Source: Streptomyces cellulosae
GTDB lineage: Bacteria > Actinomycetota > Actinomycetes > Streptomycetales > Streptomycetaceae
Reading direction: 5' to 3'
Assembly: GCF_000721105.1 (NCBI RefSeq)
Contig: NZ_JOEV01000009.1
Span: 186,001-250,000 of the forward strand
DNA: 64,000 nucleotides
How positions within the stretch are numbered: the stretch's first letter is position 1; each line of letters begins with the position of its first letter. The notes under the pieces are model-generated. The model was given only the letters and a program-made list of their open reading frames with translations, searched no databases and was not told where the DNA came from. A program made the translations under genes and the position numbers. Shown here piece by piece: positions 57,159 through 64,000 of this stretch.

Positions 57159-57999
57159 CCCGCGCCAACTGCCGCGACTGCGCGACCAGTCGGTCCGCGC
57201 TGTCCCAGACCTCGGCGTCCTCCTCCAGGAAGCCGCCGGCCAGGTTGCGCGTGGTGATGGCCACACGCAACGGGCCCGGCGCCGGGCGGGAGCGGACGTG
57301 GACCGTCAGTTCGACCGTGGGCACCCAGCCGGACAGGCCGAGTTCGAAGGCGGTCGGGGGCAGCGCGTCGACGGCCAGGAGCAGCGCGAGGGGGTCGGGG
57401 TCGCGGCCGTCGGCGAGGCCGAACCAGGCCCGCATCTCACCGTTCCCGGACGGCGCGCCGAGCGCCCAGCCCAGGGTGGAGGGGTCGAGCTTGAGCATCA
57501 GCCGGTCGGTGATGGCGGAGCTGCCGTCGACCGGCGTGGGTCCGTCCTCGGGGCCGAAGCACTGGTCCATCGGCGGGATCACGGGGGGCTCGGCCGTCGT
57601 CCGGACGTCGTCGGGGAGGGAGTCCAGGTCGCCGTAGGAGGCGAGGACGCGGATGCGTTCGACCTCGCGGCCCTGGTCGTCGTACTGGAAGAGCGAGGCC
57701 TGGCCGGTGGAGAGGGTGCGGCCGGTGCGGACGACGTCCGTGCGCACGACCGCCGGGCCGGGCTGGGACGCGGTCAGGTAGTGCGCCGAGATCGTGAACG
57801 GGTCGGCGTGCGGCAGGGCGTCCGCGAGGGCGCGGCCGAGGACGGCCAGCAGGTAACCGCCGTTGACCGCGCTGATGATCGTCCAGCCGGCGGAGAGGTC
57901 GATGTCGTAGACCCCGGCCTCGCGGCGGGTGAGCGCGGTGTCCCGGTCGAACTCGCTGTCGCCGATGGTGGCGCGGCGCGCGGTAGCTGCTTCTGGCAT
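57145..57999 (-). CDS. Acyl-CoA thioesterase, double-hotdog (TesB/4HBT_3-like)
   Basis: The 284-residue protein has two hotdog halves. WTIISAVNGGYLLAVLGRAL and FTISAHYLTASQPGPA mark the first, and VPTVELTVHVRSRPAPGPLRV with the GGFLEEDAEVWDSADRLVAQSRQLA tail marks the second. It should hydrolyse acyl-CoA esters. ATG 57999 (MPEAATARRATIG) was taken over 58014. It is divergent from the esterase gene with a CTAC..GTAG inverted repeat between them. Confidence 0.87.
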   Translation of the reverse strand: MPEAATARRATIGDSEFDRDTALTRREAGVYDIDLSAGWTIISAVNGGYLLAVLGRALADALPHADPFTISAHYLTASQPGPAVVRTDVVRTGRTLSTGQASLFQYDDQGREVERIRVLASYGDLDSLPDDVRTTAEPPVIPPMDQCFGPEDGPTPVDGSSAITDRLMLKLDPSTLGWALGAPSGNGEMRAWFGLADGRDPDPLALLLAVDALPPTAFELGLSGWVPTVELTVHVRSRPAPGPLRVAITTRNLAGGFLEEDAEVWDSADRLVAQSRQLARVRLR

Positions 58000-58021
58000 G
58001 CCTGAACGGTACAACAGGTGA

Positions 58022-58035
58022 CTACTAAGCGGTAG
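58022..58035. promoter_or_regulatory. Inverted repeat before the thioesterase gene
   Basis: CTAC-taagcg-GTAG lies 22 bases upstream of the thioesterase start. The ACTAAGCGGTAG phrase resembles sites of fatty-acid TetR regulators (FadR type), but no regulator gene adjoins. Confidence 0.35.
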
Positions 58036-58131
58036 CTTTCCCTAGCGCCCTGGGTGAGACCTCGGCAACTTCTTGGTAAGTGTCCGTACTCGTCCATCAA
58101 CCCCGGGCCCCGGCTTTCCCTCTGTAGAGAC

Positions 58132-59361
58132 ATGAGCCTCACCGGGACTTCGTTCTTCTACACCGTGATCGCGCTGGCCGTGGTCGCCCTCGTGCTGCCG
58201 TTCGCGCTGTGGTCGCGGATCCGCGGGCCCCGCCCCCTGCGGGCCGTGGGCCGGGCACTGATGCTGGTGTTCGCCCAGCTCACGGCGGTCGCCCTGGTCT
58301 TCGTACTGGTCAACAACGAGAACAACCTGTACGACAACTGGGCCGACCTGCTCGGCACGGGCGACCATGTCCAGCAGGCCGCCGACCTCGGGGCCGACGG
58401 CACCGGCGGCATCGCACTGCACCGGCTGCCCCGGGTCAAGCAGACGTTCAAGGAGGCCAGTGGGCCCGGCATGCACGCGGCGGGCGGGGTGCGGGTCACC
58501 CAGCTCACGGGCCGAGTGTCCGGCGTGAACGCCGAGGTCTACGTCTGGCTGCCGCCGCAGTACCACGAGCCGGCGTACCGCCACCGCAGGTTCCCCGTGG
58601 TGGAGCTGCTGCCGGGCTATCCCGGCTCGGCGAAGGCCTGGTTCGGGTCGCTGCATGTGCACGAGCAGCTGCTCCCCCTGATGCGCAGCGGCCGGGTGGC
58701 GCCGTTCATCCTGGTCGCCCCGCGCACCAACCTGCTGGCCGGAGTGGACACCGGCTGCGCCAACATCCCGGGCACGGTGAACGCCGACAGCTGGCTGAGC
58801 ATCGACGTGCCGAAGATGGTCATGGACAATTTCCGTGCCGACCGGGCTCCGGCGGGCTGGGGGGTGGCCGGGTACTCGGCGGGCGCGCACTGCGCGACCA
58901 AGCTCGCCGTCGCCCACCCCGACCGTTACCGGGCCGCGGTCAGCCTGTCCGGCTACAGCGACCCCATCGGCGAGCGCAACTCTCTCACCGCGCAGAGCCT
59001 CGCCCTGCGCAACGCCAACAACCCCTATCTGCTGCTGAAGGAGGCCCGCACTCCGCCGCAGATCGCGCTCTACAACTCCGGCCAGCCGCACGACGGGTAC
59101 GAGGCCGCCGTGGCCCTGCAACAGATCGCCAAGGCGCCGACGACCGTGCACGTGGTCTACATCCCGAAGAGCGCGGGCGGCCACACCATGGCGCTGTGGC
59201 GGCCGCAGATGGTCCCGGCGTTCCGCTGGCTGACCGAGGAGATGGGGCAGAGCCGCGTCGCACTGCGCCTCACTCCTCCCGTACCGTCGAACGTCGATTC
59301 CACGCGCGCGGCGCTCGCCAGTGGAACCGCATCGCGAGAAGGCGCAGCACGAAAGCCGTGA
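58132..59361 (+). CDS. Membrane-anchored esterase (esterase D / PF00756-like)
   Basis: The 409-residue protein has two N-terminal membrane segments (FFYTVIALAVVALVLPFALW, ALMLVFAQLTAVALVFVLV). An external alpha/beta-hydrolase domain of the mycolyltransferase/esterase D type follows: VWLPPQYHEP, VVELLPGYPGSAKAWF, nucleophile in GVAGYSAGAHCA and His in AGGHTMALW. It may act on lipids or cell-envelope esters. ATG 58132 has TAGAGA upstream. Its last 30 codons overlap the convergent TRIC gene. Confidence 0.88.
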   Translation: MSLTGTSFFYTVIALAVVALVLPFALWSRIRGPRPLRAVGRALMLVFAQLTAVALVFVLVNNENNLYDNWADLLGTGDHVQQAADLGADGTGGIALHRLPRVKQTFKEASGPGMHAAGGVRVTQLTGRVSGVNAEVYVWLPPQYHEPAYRHRRFPVVELLPGYPGSAKAWFGSLHVHEQLLPLMRSGRVAPFILVAPRTNLLAGVDTGCANIPGTVNADSWLSIDVPKMVMDNFRADRAPAGWGVAGYSAGAHCATKLAVAHPDRYRAAVSLSGYSDPIGERNSLTAQSLALRNANNPYLLLKEARTPPQIALYNSGQPHDGYEAAVALQQIAKAPTTVHVVYIPKSAGGHTMALWRPQMVPAFRWLTEEMGQSRVALRLTPPVPSNVDSTRAALASGTASREGAARKP

Positions 59362-59926
59362 CGACCGCGAGCGCGCTGGTCAGCGGGGTGAGGGCGGCGT
59401 AGCGGATGCACAGCGCGACCATGGTGGCGCCGACCATCGCCGGGACCGCGTACAGGTCGCGGTCCCAGCGCAGCAGCGACGGCACCTCGTTGGCGAGCAC
59501 GTCCCGCAGCACACCGCCGCCGACCGCGGTGGCCAGGCCCAGCGCCGCCGACGCGGTGAGCCCGAGCCCGTGCTCGTACGCCTTCGTCGTCCCGGCGACG
59601 CAGAACAGACCGAGGCCGGCCGCGTCGAAGACGTTCACCGCCACCTGGATGCGTTCCACCTGCGGGTGCAGGAAGAAGACCAGCAGGGCGGCCAGCAGCG
59701 GGGTGAGGAAGTAGCCGAGGTCGGTGAAGGCCGCGGGAGGCACGGCCCCGATGATCACATCGCGGAACAGCCCTCCGCCCAGCGCCGTGACCTCGGCGAG
59801 CACGGCGATGCCGAACACGTCGAAGTTCTTGCGGACGGCCAGCAGCGCGCCGGATATGGCGAACACGAAGATGCCGACGAGGTCGAGCGTGTGCTGGACG
59901 GAGGGGCTGAATATTTGCTGGAGCAC
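59270..59926 (-). CDS. TRIC-family (UPF0126) membrane channel
   Basis: The 218-residue protein has seven membrane segments in two repeats, each with a glycine-rich bend: GGGLFRDVIIG and GGGVLRDVLANEVP. These are the defining motifs of prokaryotic TRIC cation channels (formerly DUF126/YadS). It forms trimeric potassium-permeable pores in known members. GTG 59926 is the start; the ribosome site is weak. The C-terminus runs antisense over the esterase end for 92 bases. Confidence 0.93.
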   Translation of the reverse strand: MLQQIFSPSVQHTLDLVGIFVFAISGALLAVRKNFDVFGIAVLAEVTALGGGLFRDVIIGAVPPAAFTDLGYFLTPLLAALLVFFLHPQVERIQVAVNVFDAAGLGLFCVAGTTKAYEHGLGLTASAALGLATAVGGGVLRDVLANEVPSLLRWDRDLYAVPAMVGATMVALCIRYAALTPLTSALAVVTAFVLRLLAMRFHWRAPRAWNRRSTVREE

Positions 59927-59955
59927 CCCATATTGTTACTCACAACGCGAGTGCA

Positions 59956-59970
59956 CCTTGCAATGCAAGG
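59956..59970. promoter_or_regulatory. 15-bp inverted repeat between TRIC and aminopeptidase genes
   Basis: CCTTGC-aat-GCAAGG is perfect and lies directly after the aminopeptidase stop, 30 bases before the TRIC start. It could be the aminopeptidase terminator or an operator of the TRIC gene. Confidence 0.4.
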
Positions 59971-61374
59971 CTAGAGGGCCGGTTTCCCTGTGGTGAACAG
60001 CCAGGTCTGGAACAGGTCGTCCAGCTGCTTGCCGCTGATCCGTTCGGCGAGGCGGACGAAGTCGTCGGTGTCGGCGTTGCCGTACCGGTGCAGCTTCGTC
60101 CAGGTGGGCAGCAGCTTGAAGAAGGCGGCGTCGCCGATGCGCTCACGCAGCACCTGCAGGGTCATCGCGCCGCGCTGGTAGACGGCGGAGGCGAACATCG
60201 TGTCGCGCTGCGGGTCGCCGACGACCGTCTGCCAGAAGGTGCTGTCGGCGGGCCGCGAGTTGTACCCGGCGAGGAAGGAGTCGTGCGCGGTGCGGGTGCC
60301 CTGGTGCTCGGCCCACAGCCACTGGGCGTAGGTGGCGAAGCCCTCGTTCAGCCAGATGTCCTTCCAGTGCGCCACCGAGACCGAGTCGCCGAACCACTGG
60401 TGGGCCAGCTCGTGCACGATCGTCGTCTCGTTGCGCACCGCCGAGTAGACCGGCTTCGACTGCACCTCCAGCGAGAACCCGGCCTGCGGCATGTCGTCGA
60501 CGATCGCGCCGGTCTCCTCGAACGGGTAGGGCCCGAAGACCTGCGCCCAGTAGTCGGTGGCAGCGGCGGTCACGCCGTAGACGTCAACCGAGTTGCTGTT
60601 CGCGAGCACCGGGTCGATGGCGACGTAGATCGGGATGCCGGAGGGGGTCTTCCCGGTCCGTACGTCGAACTTTCCGATGGTGGCGGTGGCGAGGTAGGTC
60701 GCCATCGGCTTCGTCTCGCGCCAGTGGGTGTACGTCGAGCCGCCCTTGTCGTACGTCGACACCAGCCGGCCGTTGGAGACGGCGGTCAGGCCCTTGGGGG
60801 ACTTGATCCGGATGTCGTAGGCGGCCTTGTCCGAGGGGTGGTCGCTGGACGGGAACCAGGTGGAGGCGGCGTTGGGCTCGCAGGCCACGAAGACGCCGTC
60901 GTCGGTCTTCATCCAGCCGTAGTCGGACCCGAAGACGATCGGACCGCCGAGGGGTTCGGGGACGCCGCCGTAGGTGACGGTGACCGTGAAGGTGCGGCCC
61001 TTGTTCAGCAACTCGCGCGGAGTGACGCGCAGTTCGTCGCCGTTACGGGTGAACTGGGCGCGTCTGCCGTTCACTTCGACTCTGGTGACCTCCAGCTTCT
61101 GCAGGTCGAGGTCGAAGGAGGACAGGCTCCGGGTGGCCTGGGCGGTGATCGTCGTACGGCCGTCGAGGCGGTCGGTGTCCGGGTTGTACGCGATGTCGAG
61201 GGCGTAGTGGCGGGCGTCGAAGCCGCCGTTGCCGAGTTCGGGGAAGTAGGTGTCACCGACGCCGGGGGCGCCGGGGACCGGGGCCGGGGCGGCGGCGATG
61301 GCCAGGAAGGAGGCCGCCGCGGCGGCGAGGGCCGCCACACGTGTCGATAAACGTGCCGAACGGGAGAGCGTCAT
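59971..61374 (-). CDS. Secreted M1-family aminopeptidase
   Basis: The 467-residue protein has a Sec signal (ALAAAAASFLAIAAAPA). A gluzincin M1 domain follows the beta N-domain: zinc site TTIVHELAHQWFGD with the third ligand Glu in IWLNEGFATYAQW, and YQRGAMTLQVLRERIG. The GAMEN exopeptidase motif is replaced by MPQAGFSLEVQS, so classic aminopeptidase specificity may be changed. The long C-terminal domain of M1 enzymes is missing, which is normal for the short actinobacterial form. ATG 61374 has GGGA upstream. Confidence 0.9.
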   Translation of the reverse strand: MTLSRSARLSTRVAALAAAAASFLAIAAAPAPVPGAPGVGDTYFPELGNGGFDARHYALDIAYNPDTDRLDGRTTITAQATRSLSSFDLDLQKLEVTRVEVNGRRAQFTRNGDELRVTPRELLNKGRTFTVTVTYGGVPEPLGGPIVFGSDYGWMKTDDGVFVACEPNAASTWFPSSDHPSDKAAYDIRIKSPKGLTAVSNGRLVSTYDKGGSTYTHWRETKPMATYLATATIGKFDVRTGKTPSGIPIYVAIDPVLANSNSVDVYGVTAAATDYWAQVFGPYPFEETGAIVDDMPQAGFSLEVQSKPVYSAVRNETTIVHELAHQWFGDSVSVAHWKDIWLNEGFATYAQWLWAEHQGTRTAHDSFLAGYNSRPADSTFWQTVVGDPQRDTMFASAVYQRGAMTLQVLRERIGDAAFFKLLPTWTKLHRYGNADTDDFVRLAERISGKQLDDLFQTWLFTTGKPAL

Positions 61375-61441
61375 GGATCGTCCCTTCGAGCGTGTGCCGA
61401 TGAGTGACACGGACGACCCTGCGCTCTCCCGTTTAGGCATG

Positions 61442-61468
61442 CGCATGACTTTGCCAACTTGTCATGCG
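61442..61468 (-). terminator. Hairpin directly after the oppF-like gene
   Basis: CGCATGAC and GTCATGCG form a perfect 8-bp stem one base after the stop codon. It likely ends the transporter operon; it also lies about 70 bases upstream of the aminopeptidase start. Confidence 0.55.
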
Positions 61469-62845
61469 TTACTTGTCGGTTGACTCCTGGGCCTCACCGG
61501 CACCGTCGGCCTTGGCGACCTCGGCGGGTTCGGCCGCCTCCGCGGGTTCGGCGACCTCCGCCGGTTCGGCGACCTCCGCCGGTTCGGCGACCTCCGCGGG
61601 TTCGGCGACCTCCGCGGGTTCGGCGACCTTCGCCGGTTCGGCGACCTCCGCGGATTCGGCGACCTCCGCCGCCACCGCCGCCGACGTCTCCGCCGACTCC
61701 TCCAGCACCGCCTCCGGCACCAGCTCCGCGGCCTCCTTCGCGGCGGAGAGCAGCACCGTCTCCTGCGGGGCCTGGTCCTCGAAGTTCTCCGGGTGGTGGC
61801 AGGCGACCTGCTGGCCGGGCTTCAGCTCGGCCAGCGGCGGCTCGACCGTCTTGCAGATCTCCGTCGCCTTCCAGCACCGGGTGTGGAAGCGGCAGCCGCT
61901 CGGCGGGGAGATCGGCGAGGGCACGTCGCCCTTGAGCAGGATGCGCTCGCTCTTGGCTCCCCGGCGTTTGGGGTCGGGGATCGGCACGGCCGACATCAGC
62001 GCCTTGGTGTACGGGTGCATCGGCGCCTTGTACAGCGAGTCACGGTCGGCCAGCTCGACGATCTTGCCGAGGTACATCACCGCGATCCGGTCCGAGACGT
62101 GCCGGACCACCGAGAGGTCGTGCGCGATGATCACGTACGTCAGCCCGAGCTCCTCCTGGAGGTCGTCCAGCAGGTTCACCACCTGGGCCTGGATCGACAC
62201 GTCCAGGGCGGAGACCGGCTCGTCCGCCACCACCAGCTTGGGGTTGAGGGCGAGCGCGCGGGCGATGCCGATGCGCTGGCGCTGGCCGCCGGAGAATTCG
62301 TGCGGATAGCGGTTGTAGTGCTCGGGGTTGAGCCCGACCACCGACAGCAGCCGCTGCACCTCCTTCTTCACACCGCCCTCGGGCTGGACGCCCTGGAGCT
62401 TGAAGGGCGCGCCGACGATGGTGCCGATGGTGTGGCGCGGGTTGAGCGACGAGTACGGGTCCTGGAAGATCATCTGCACGTCCCGGCGCAGCGGACGCAT
62501 CCCGCTCACACCGAGGTGGGTGATGTCCTTGCCCTCGAACTCGACCGTGCCGCCGGTCGGTTCGAGCAGCCGGGTGATCAGCCGGCCCATCGTGGACTTG
62601 CCGCAGCCGGATTCGCCCACGACTCCGAGCGTCTCGCCGGAGCGGACCTCGAAGTCGAGACCGTCGACCGCGTGCACGGCGCCGACCTGCCGCTTGAGCA
62701 GACCCTTGCGGATCGGGAAGTGCTTCTGCAGGCCGGTGACCTTCAGCAGCACCTCGCCGTGCGGACGGTCGTGGCCCCGGCTCTGTGCCGGAATCGTCCC
62801 CGTTGTCTCGGCGTTCTGGGCTTTCTGGACTTTCTCGTCACTCAC
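61469..62845 (-). CDS. Oligo/dipeptide ABC transporter ATPase (OppF/DppF) with hexapeptide-repeat tail
   Basis: The 458-residue ATPase has Walker [10 protein letters not shown], signature [10 protein letters not shown], Walker [10 protein letters not shown] and His loop IIAHDLSVV; the oligo_HPY domain ends in [15 protein letters not shown]. It powers peptide import with the OppD-like partner. After about residue 350 comes a 105-residue acidic Ala/Glu/Pro tail, including nine AEVAEP-type hexapeptides, that normal OppF proteins lack. GTG 62845 overlaps the upstream stop as GTGA. Confidence 0.93.
   Translation of the reverse strand: MSDEKVQKAQNAETTGTIPAQSRGHDRPHGEVLLKVTGLQKHFPIRKGLLKRQVGAVHAVDGLDFEVRSGETLGVVGESGCGKSTMGRLITRLLEPTGGTVEFEGKDITHLGVSGMRPLRRDVQMIFQDPYSSLNPRHTIGTIVGAPFKLQGVQPEGGVKKEVQRLLSVVGLNPEHYNRYPHEFSGGQRQRIGIARALALNPKLVVADEPVSALDVSIQAQVVNLLDDLQEELGLTYVIIAHDLSVVRHVSDRIAVMYLGKIVELADRDSLYKAPMHPYTKALMSAVPIPDPKRRGAKSERILLKGDVPSPISPPSGCRFHTRCWKATEICKTVEPPLAELKPGQQVACHHPENFEDQAPQETVLLSAAKEAAELVPEAVLEESAETSAAVAAEVAESAEVAEPAKVAEPAEVAEPAEVAEPAEVAEPAEVAEPAEAAEPAEVAKADGAGEAQESTDK
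61509..61670 (-). repeat. Nine 18-bp tandem units encoding AEVAEP in oppF-like gene
   Basis: Nine in-frame 18-base units follow one another without interruption; seven of them read AEVAEP or a one-residue variant of it. Some units are identical at DNA level, so the array may vary in number between strains. Confidence 0.9.
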
Positions 62846-63939
62846 AGCTTCGGCGCAATCTCTTCGGTCCAGATACGCTCCCGCTGCTCCTGCGTCATGT
62901 GGCAGGCGGCCCAGTGCCGGCCACCGACCTCGGTCAGCTCGGGGCGGACCGTGCGGGTGACGTTGTCCTTGGGGATGTCGGCGTACGGGCAGCGCGGGTT
63001 GAAGGCGCAGCCGGCGGGGACGTTGATCAGCGAGGGCGGGGAGCCCTTGACCGGGATCAGCCGGTCCTGCTGCTCGCGGTCCAGGCGCGGCATGGAGCCC
63101 AGCAGGCCCCAGGTGTAGGGGTGCCGCGGCTCGTAGAACACCTTCTCGGCCGGGCCCCGCTCGACGCAGCGGCCGCCGTACATCACCAGGATGTCGTCGG
63201 CCAGCTCGGCGACGACGCCCAGGTCGTGGGTGATGACGATGACCGCGGAGCCGAACTCCTTCTGCAGGTCCCGGATGAGGTCGAGGATCTGCGCCTGGAC
63301 GGTGACGTCCAGGGCGGTCGTCGGCTCGTCCGCGATCAGCAGCTCGGGGTTGTTGACCAGCGACATCGCGATCATCGCGCGCTGGCGCATACCACCGGAG
63401 AACTCGTGCGGGTAGCTGTTCACCCGCTTGTCCGGCTGCGGGATGCCGACCCGGTCGAGCATCTCCACGGCACGGCGCTTGGCGGTCTTCTTGTCCACGT
63501 CGTGGTGGACCCGGTAGGCCTCCACGATCTGCTGGCCGATCGTGTAGTACGGGTGCAGCGAGGACAGCGGGTCCTGGAAGATCATCGCCATCTCGCGGCC
63601 GCGCAGTTTGCGCACCGCGTCCGGGTCGGCGGTCAGCAGCTCGGTGCCGTCCAGCCAGATCTCACCGGAGATCTGCGCCTTCTTCTTGCCGTACTGACCG
63701 GCGGTGTGCAGCCCCATGATGCCGAGCGAGGTCACCGACTTGCCGGAGCCGGACTCGCCCACGATGCCGAGGGTCTTGCCCTTCTCCAGCTGGAAACTCA
63801 GGCCGTCGACGGACTTGACCAGGCCGTCGTCGGTCGGGAAGTGCACCTTGAGGTCGCGTACCTCGAGGAAGGCGGTGGGTGCGGGCCGGCCGGACACGGG
63901 TTCCCCCACGGCCGCTCCGGTCTTGTGCAGGTCGGTCAT
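62842..63939 (-). CDS. Oligo/dipeptide ABC transporter ATPase (OppD/DppD)
   Basis: The 365-residue ATPase has Walker [11 protein letters not shown]-loop [13 protein letters not shown], signature [10 protein letters not shown], Walker [10 protein letters not shown], His loop VITHDLGVV and the C-terminal oligo_HPY Cys region [13 protein letters not shown]. It pairs with the OppF-like subunit. Both ends overlap neighbours by four bases (ATGA upstream with the permease, GTGA downstream), so the operon is translationally coupled. Confidence 0.96.
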   Translation of the reverse strand: MTDLHKTGAAVGEPVSGRPAPTAFLEVRDLKVHFPTDDGLVKSVDGLSFQLEKGKTLGIVGESGSGKSVTSLGIMGLHTAGQYGKKKAQISGEIWLDGTELLTADPDAVRKLRGREMAMIFQDPLSSLHPYYTIGQQIVEAYRVHHDVDKKTAKRRAVEMLDRVGIPQPDKRVNSYPHEFSGGMRQRAMIAMSLVNNPELLIADEPTTALDVTVQAQILDLIRDLQKEFGSAVIVITHDLGVVAELADDILVMYGGRCVERGPAEKVFYEPRHPYTWGLLGSMPRLDREQQDRLIPVKGSPPSLINVPAGCAFNPRCPYADIPKDNVTRTVRPELTEVGGRHWAACHMTQEQRERIWTEEIAPKL

Positions 63940-64000
63940 CCCAGCCTCACTCGCGGGTCGATGACGGCGTACAGCAGGTCCACGACGAGGTTGGCGACGG
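63936..64000 (-). CDS. Peptide ABC transporter permease (DppC/OppC), last residues only
   Basis: The end of the window encodes [20 protein letters not shown] and a TGA, the usual C-terminus of DppC/OppC permeases (NLxxDxLYxxxDPRxR). Its stop overlaps the ATG of the oppD-like gene. The rest lies outside the window. Confidence 0.85.
   Translation of the reverse strand, partial: VANLVVDLLYAVIDPRVRLG

Overview
The window looks like core chromosome of a Streptomyces or a very close actinomycete. It is GC-rich throughout with a strong G/C bias at third codon positions, GTG starts are common, and GTGA/ATGA stop-start overlaps recur. Marker families fit this: a 529-residue serine pathway dehydrogenase, 10-TM and MASE-like c-di-GMP proteins, LAL/LuxR, WYL and PucR regulators. 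From memory, the order cimA - ilvE - leuB - pruA/putB - serA - ilvC - ilvN - ilvB - GGDEF/EAL - gatBAC - GGDEF/EAL - ligA - mnmA - cysteine desulfurase - opp matches the conserved core around SCO5480-SCO5530 of S. coelicolor; no alignment could be run. No rRNA, tRNA, CRISPR array, insertion sequence, prophage or biosynthetic cluster was seen.

Region 1 (1-21 kb) is branched-chain amino acid, serine and proline metabolism: cimA (cut by the window edge), ilvE, leuB, pruA/putB with a divergent PucR regulator, serA, ilvC, ilvN and ilvB. Two genes have leaders that look like transcription attenuators. The cimA leader encodes MIIGSRRAGPQ ahead of a terminator hairpin with a T run. The ilvB leader encodes MRTRILVLGKRVG ahead of an even stronger terminator. 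Between these genes lie a Tat/lipoprotein phosphoesterase, a secreted GH97 glycosidase, a TetR/MFS exporter pair and two decayed genes.

Region 2 (21-36 kb) holds a membrane GGDEF protein with a degenerate EAL domain, two NAD(P)-linked oxidoreductases, a lipoprotein sugar dehydrogenase, a large LuxR-family ATPase regulator, several small conserved proteins, a GNAT acetyltransferase overlapping an MMPL exporter, and a methyltransferase.

Region 3 (36-48 kb) contains the gatC-gatA-(small TM protein)-gatB operon, a cupin/DUF4267 pair, a TetR gene carrying two mutually compensating frameshifts, a 28-bp tandem repeat array, a second GGDEF-EAL protein with both domains intact (RmdB-like), ligA and a MetE-like protein.

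Region 4 (48-64 kb) contains an SDR, a LOG-family protein, DUF427, a hydrolase, mnmA with a nearby cysteine desulfurase (tRNA 2-thiouridine), a Tat-exported amidase, small membrane proteins around a 40-bp tandem repeat, a FabR-like TetR with twin operators, a WYL regulator/DinB-like pair, a thioesterase, an esterase that overlaps a TRIC channel gene antisense, a secreted M1 aminopeptidase and the end of a dpp/opp transporter operon.

I found no convincing new defence or mobile system. The most noteworthy signals are regulatory: the two amino-acid leaders, the repeat arrays, several ordered operator candidates and the double-frameshifted TetR gene.
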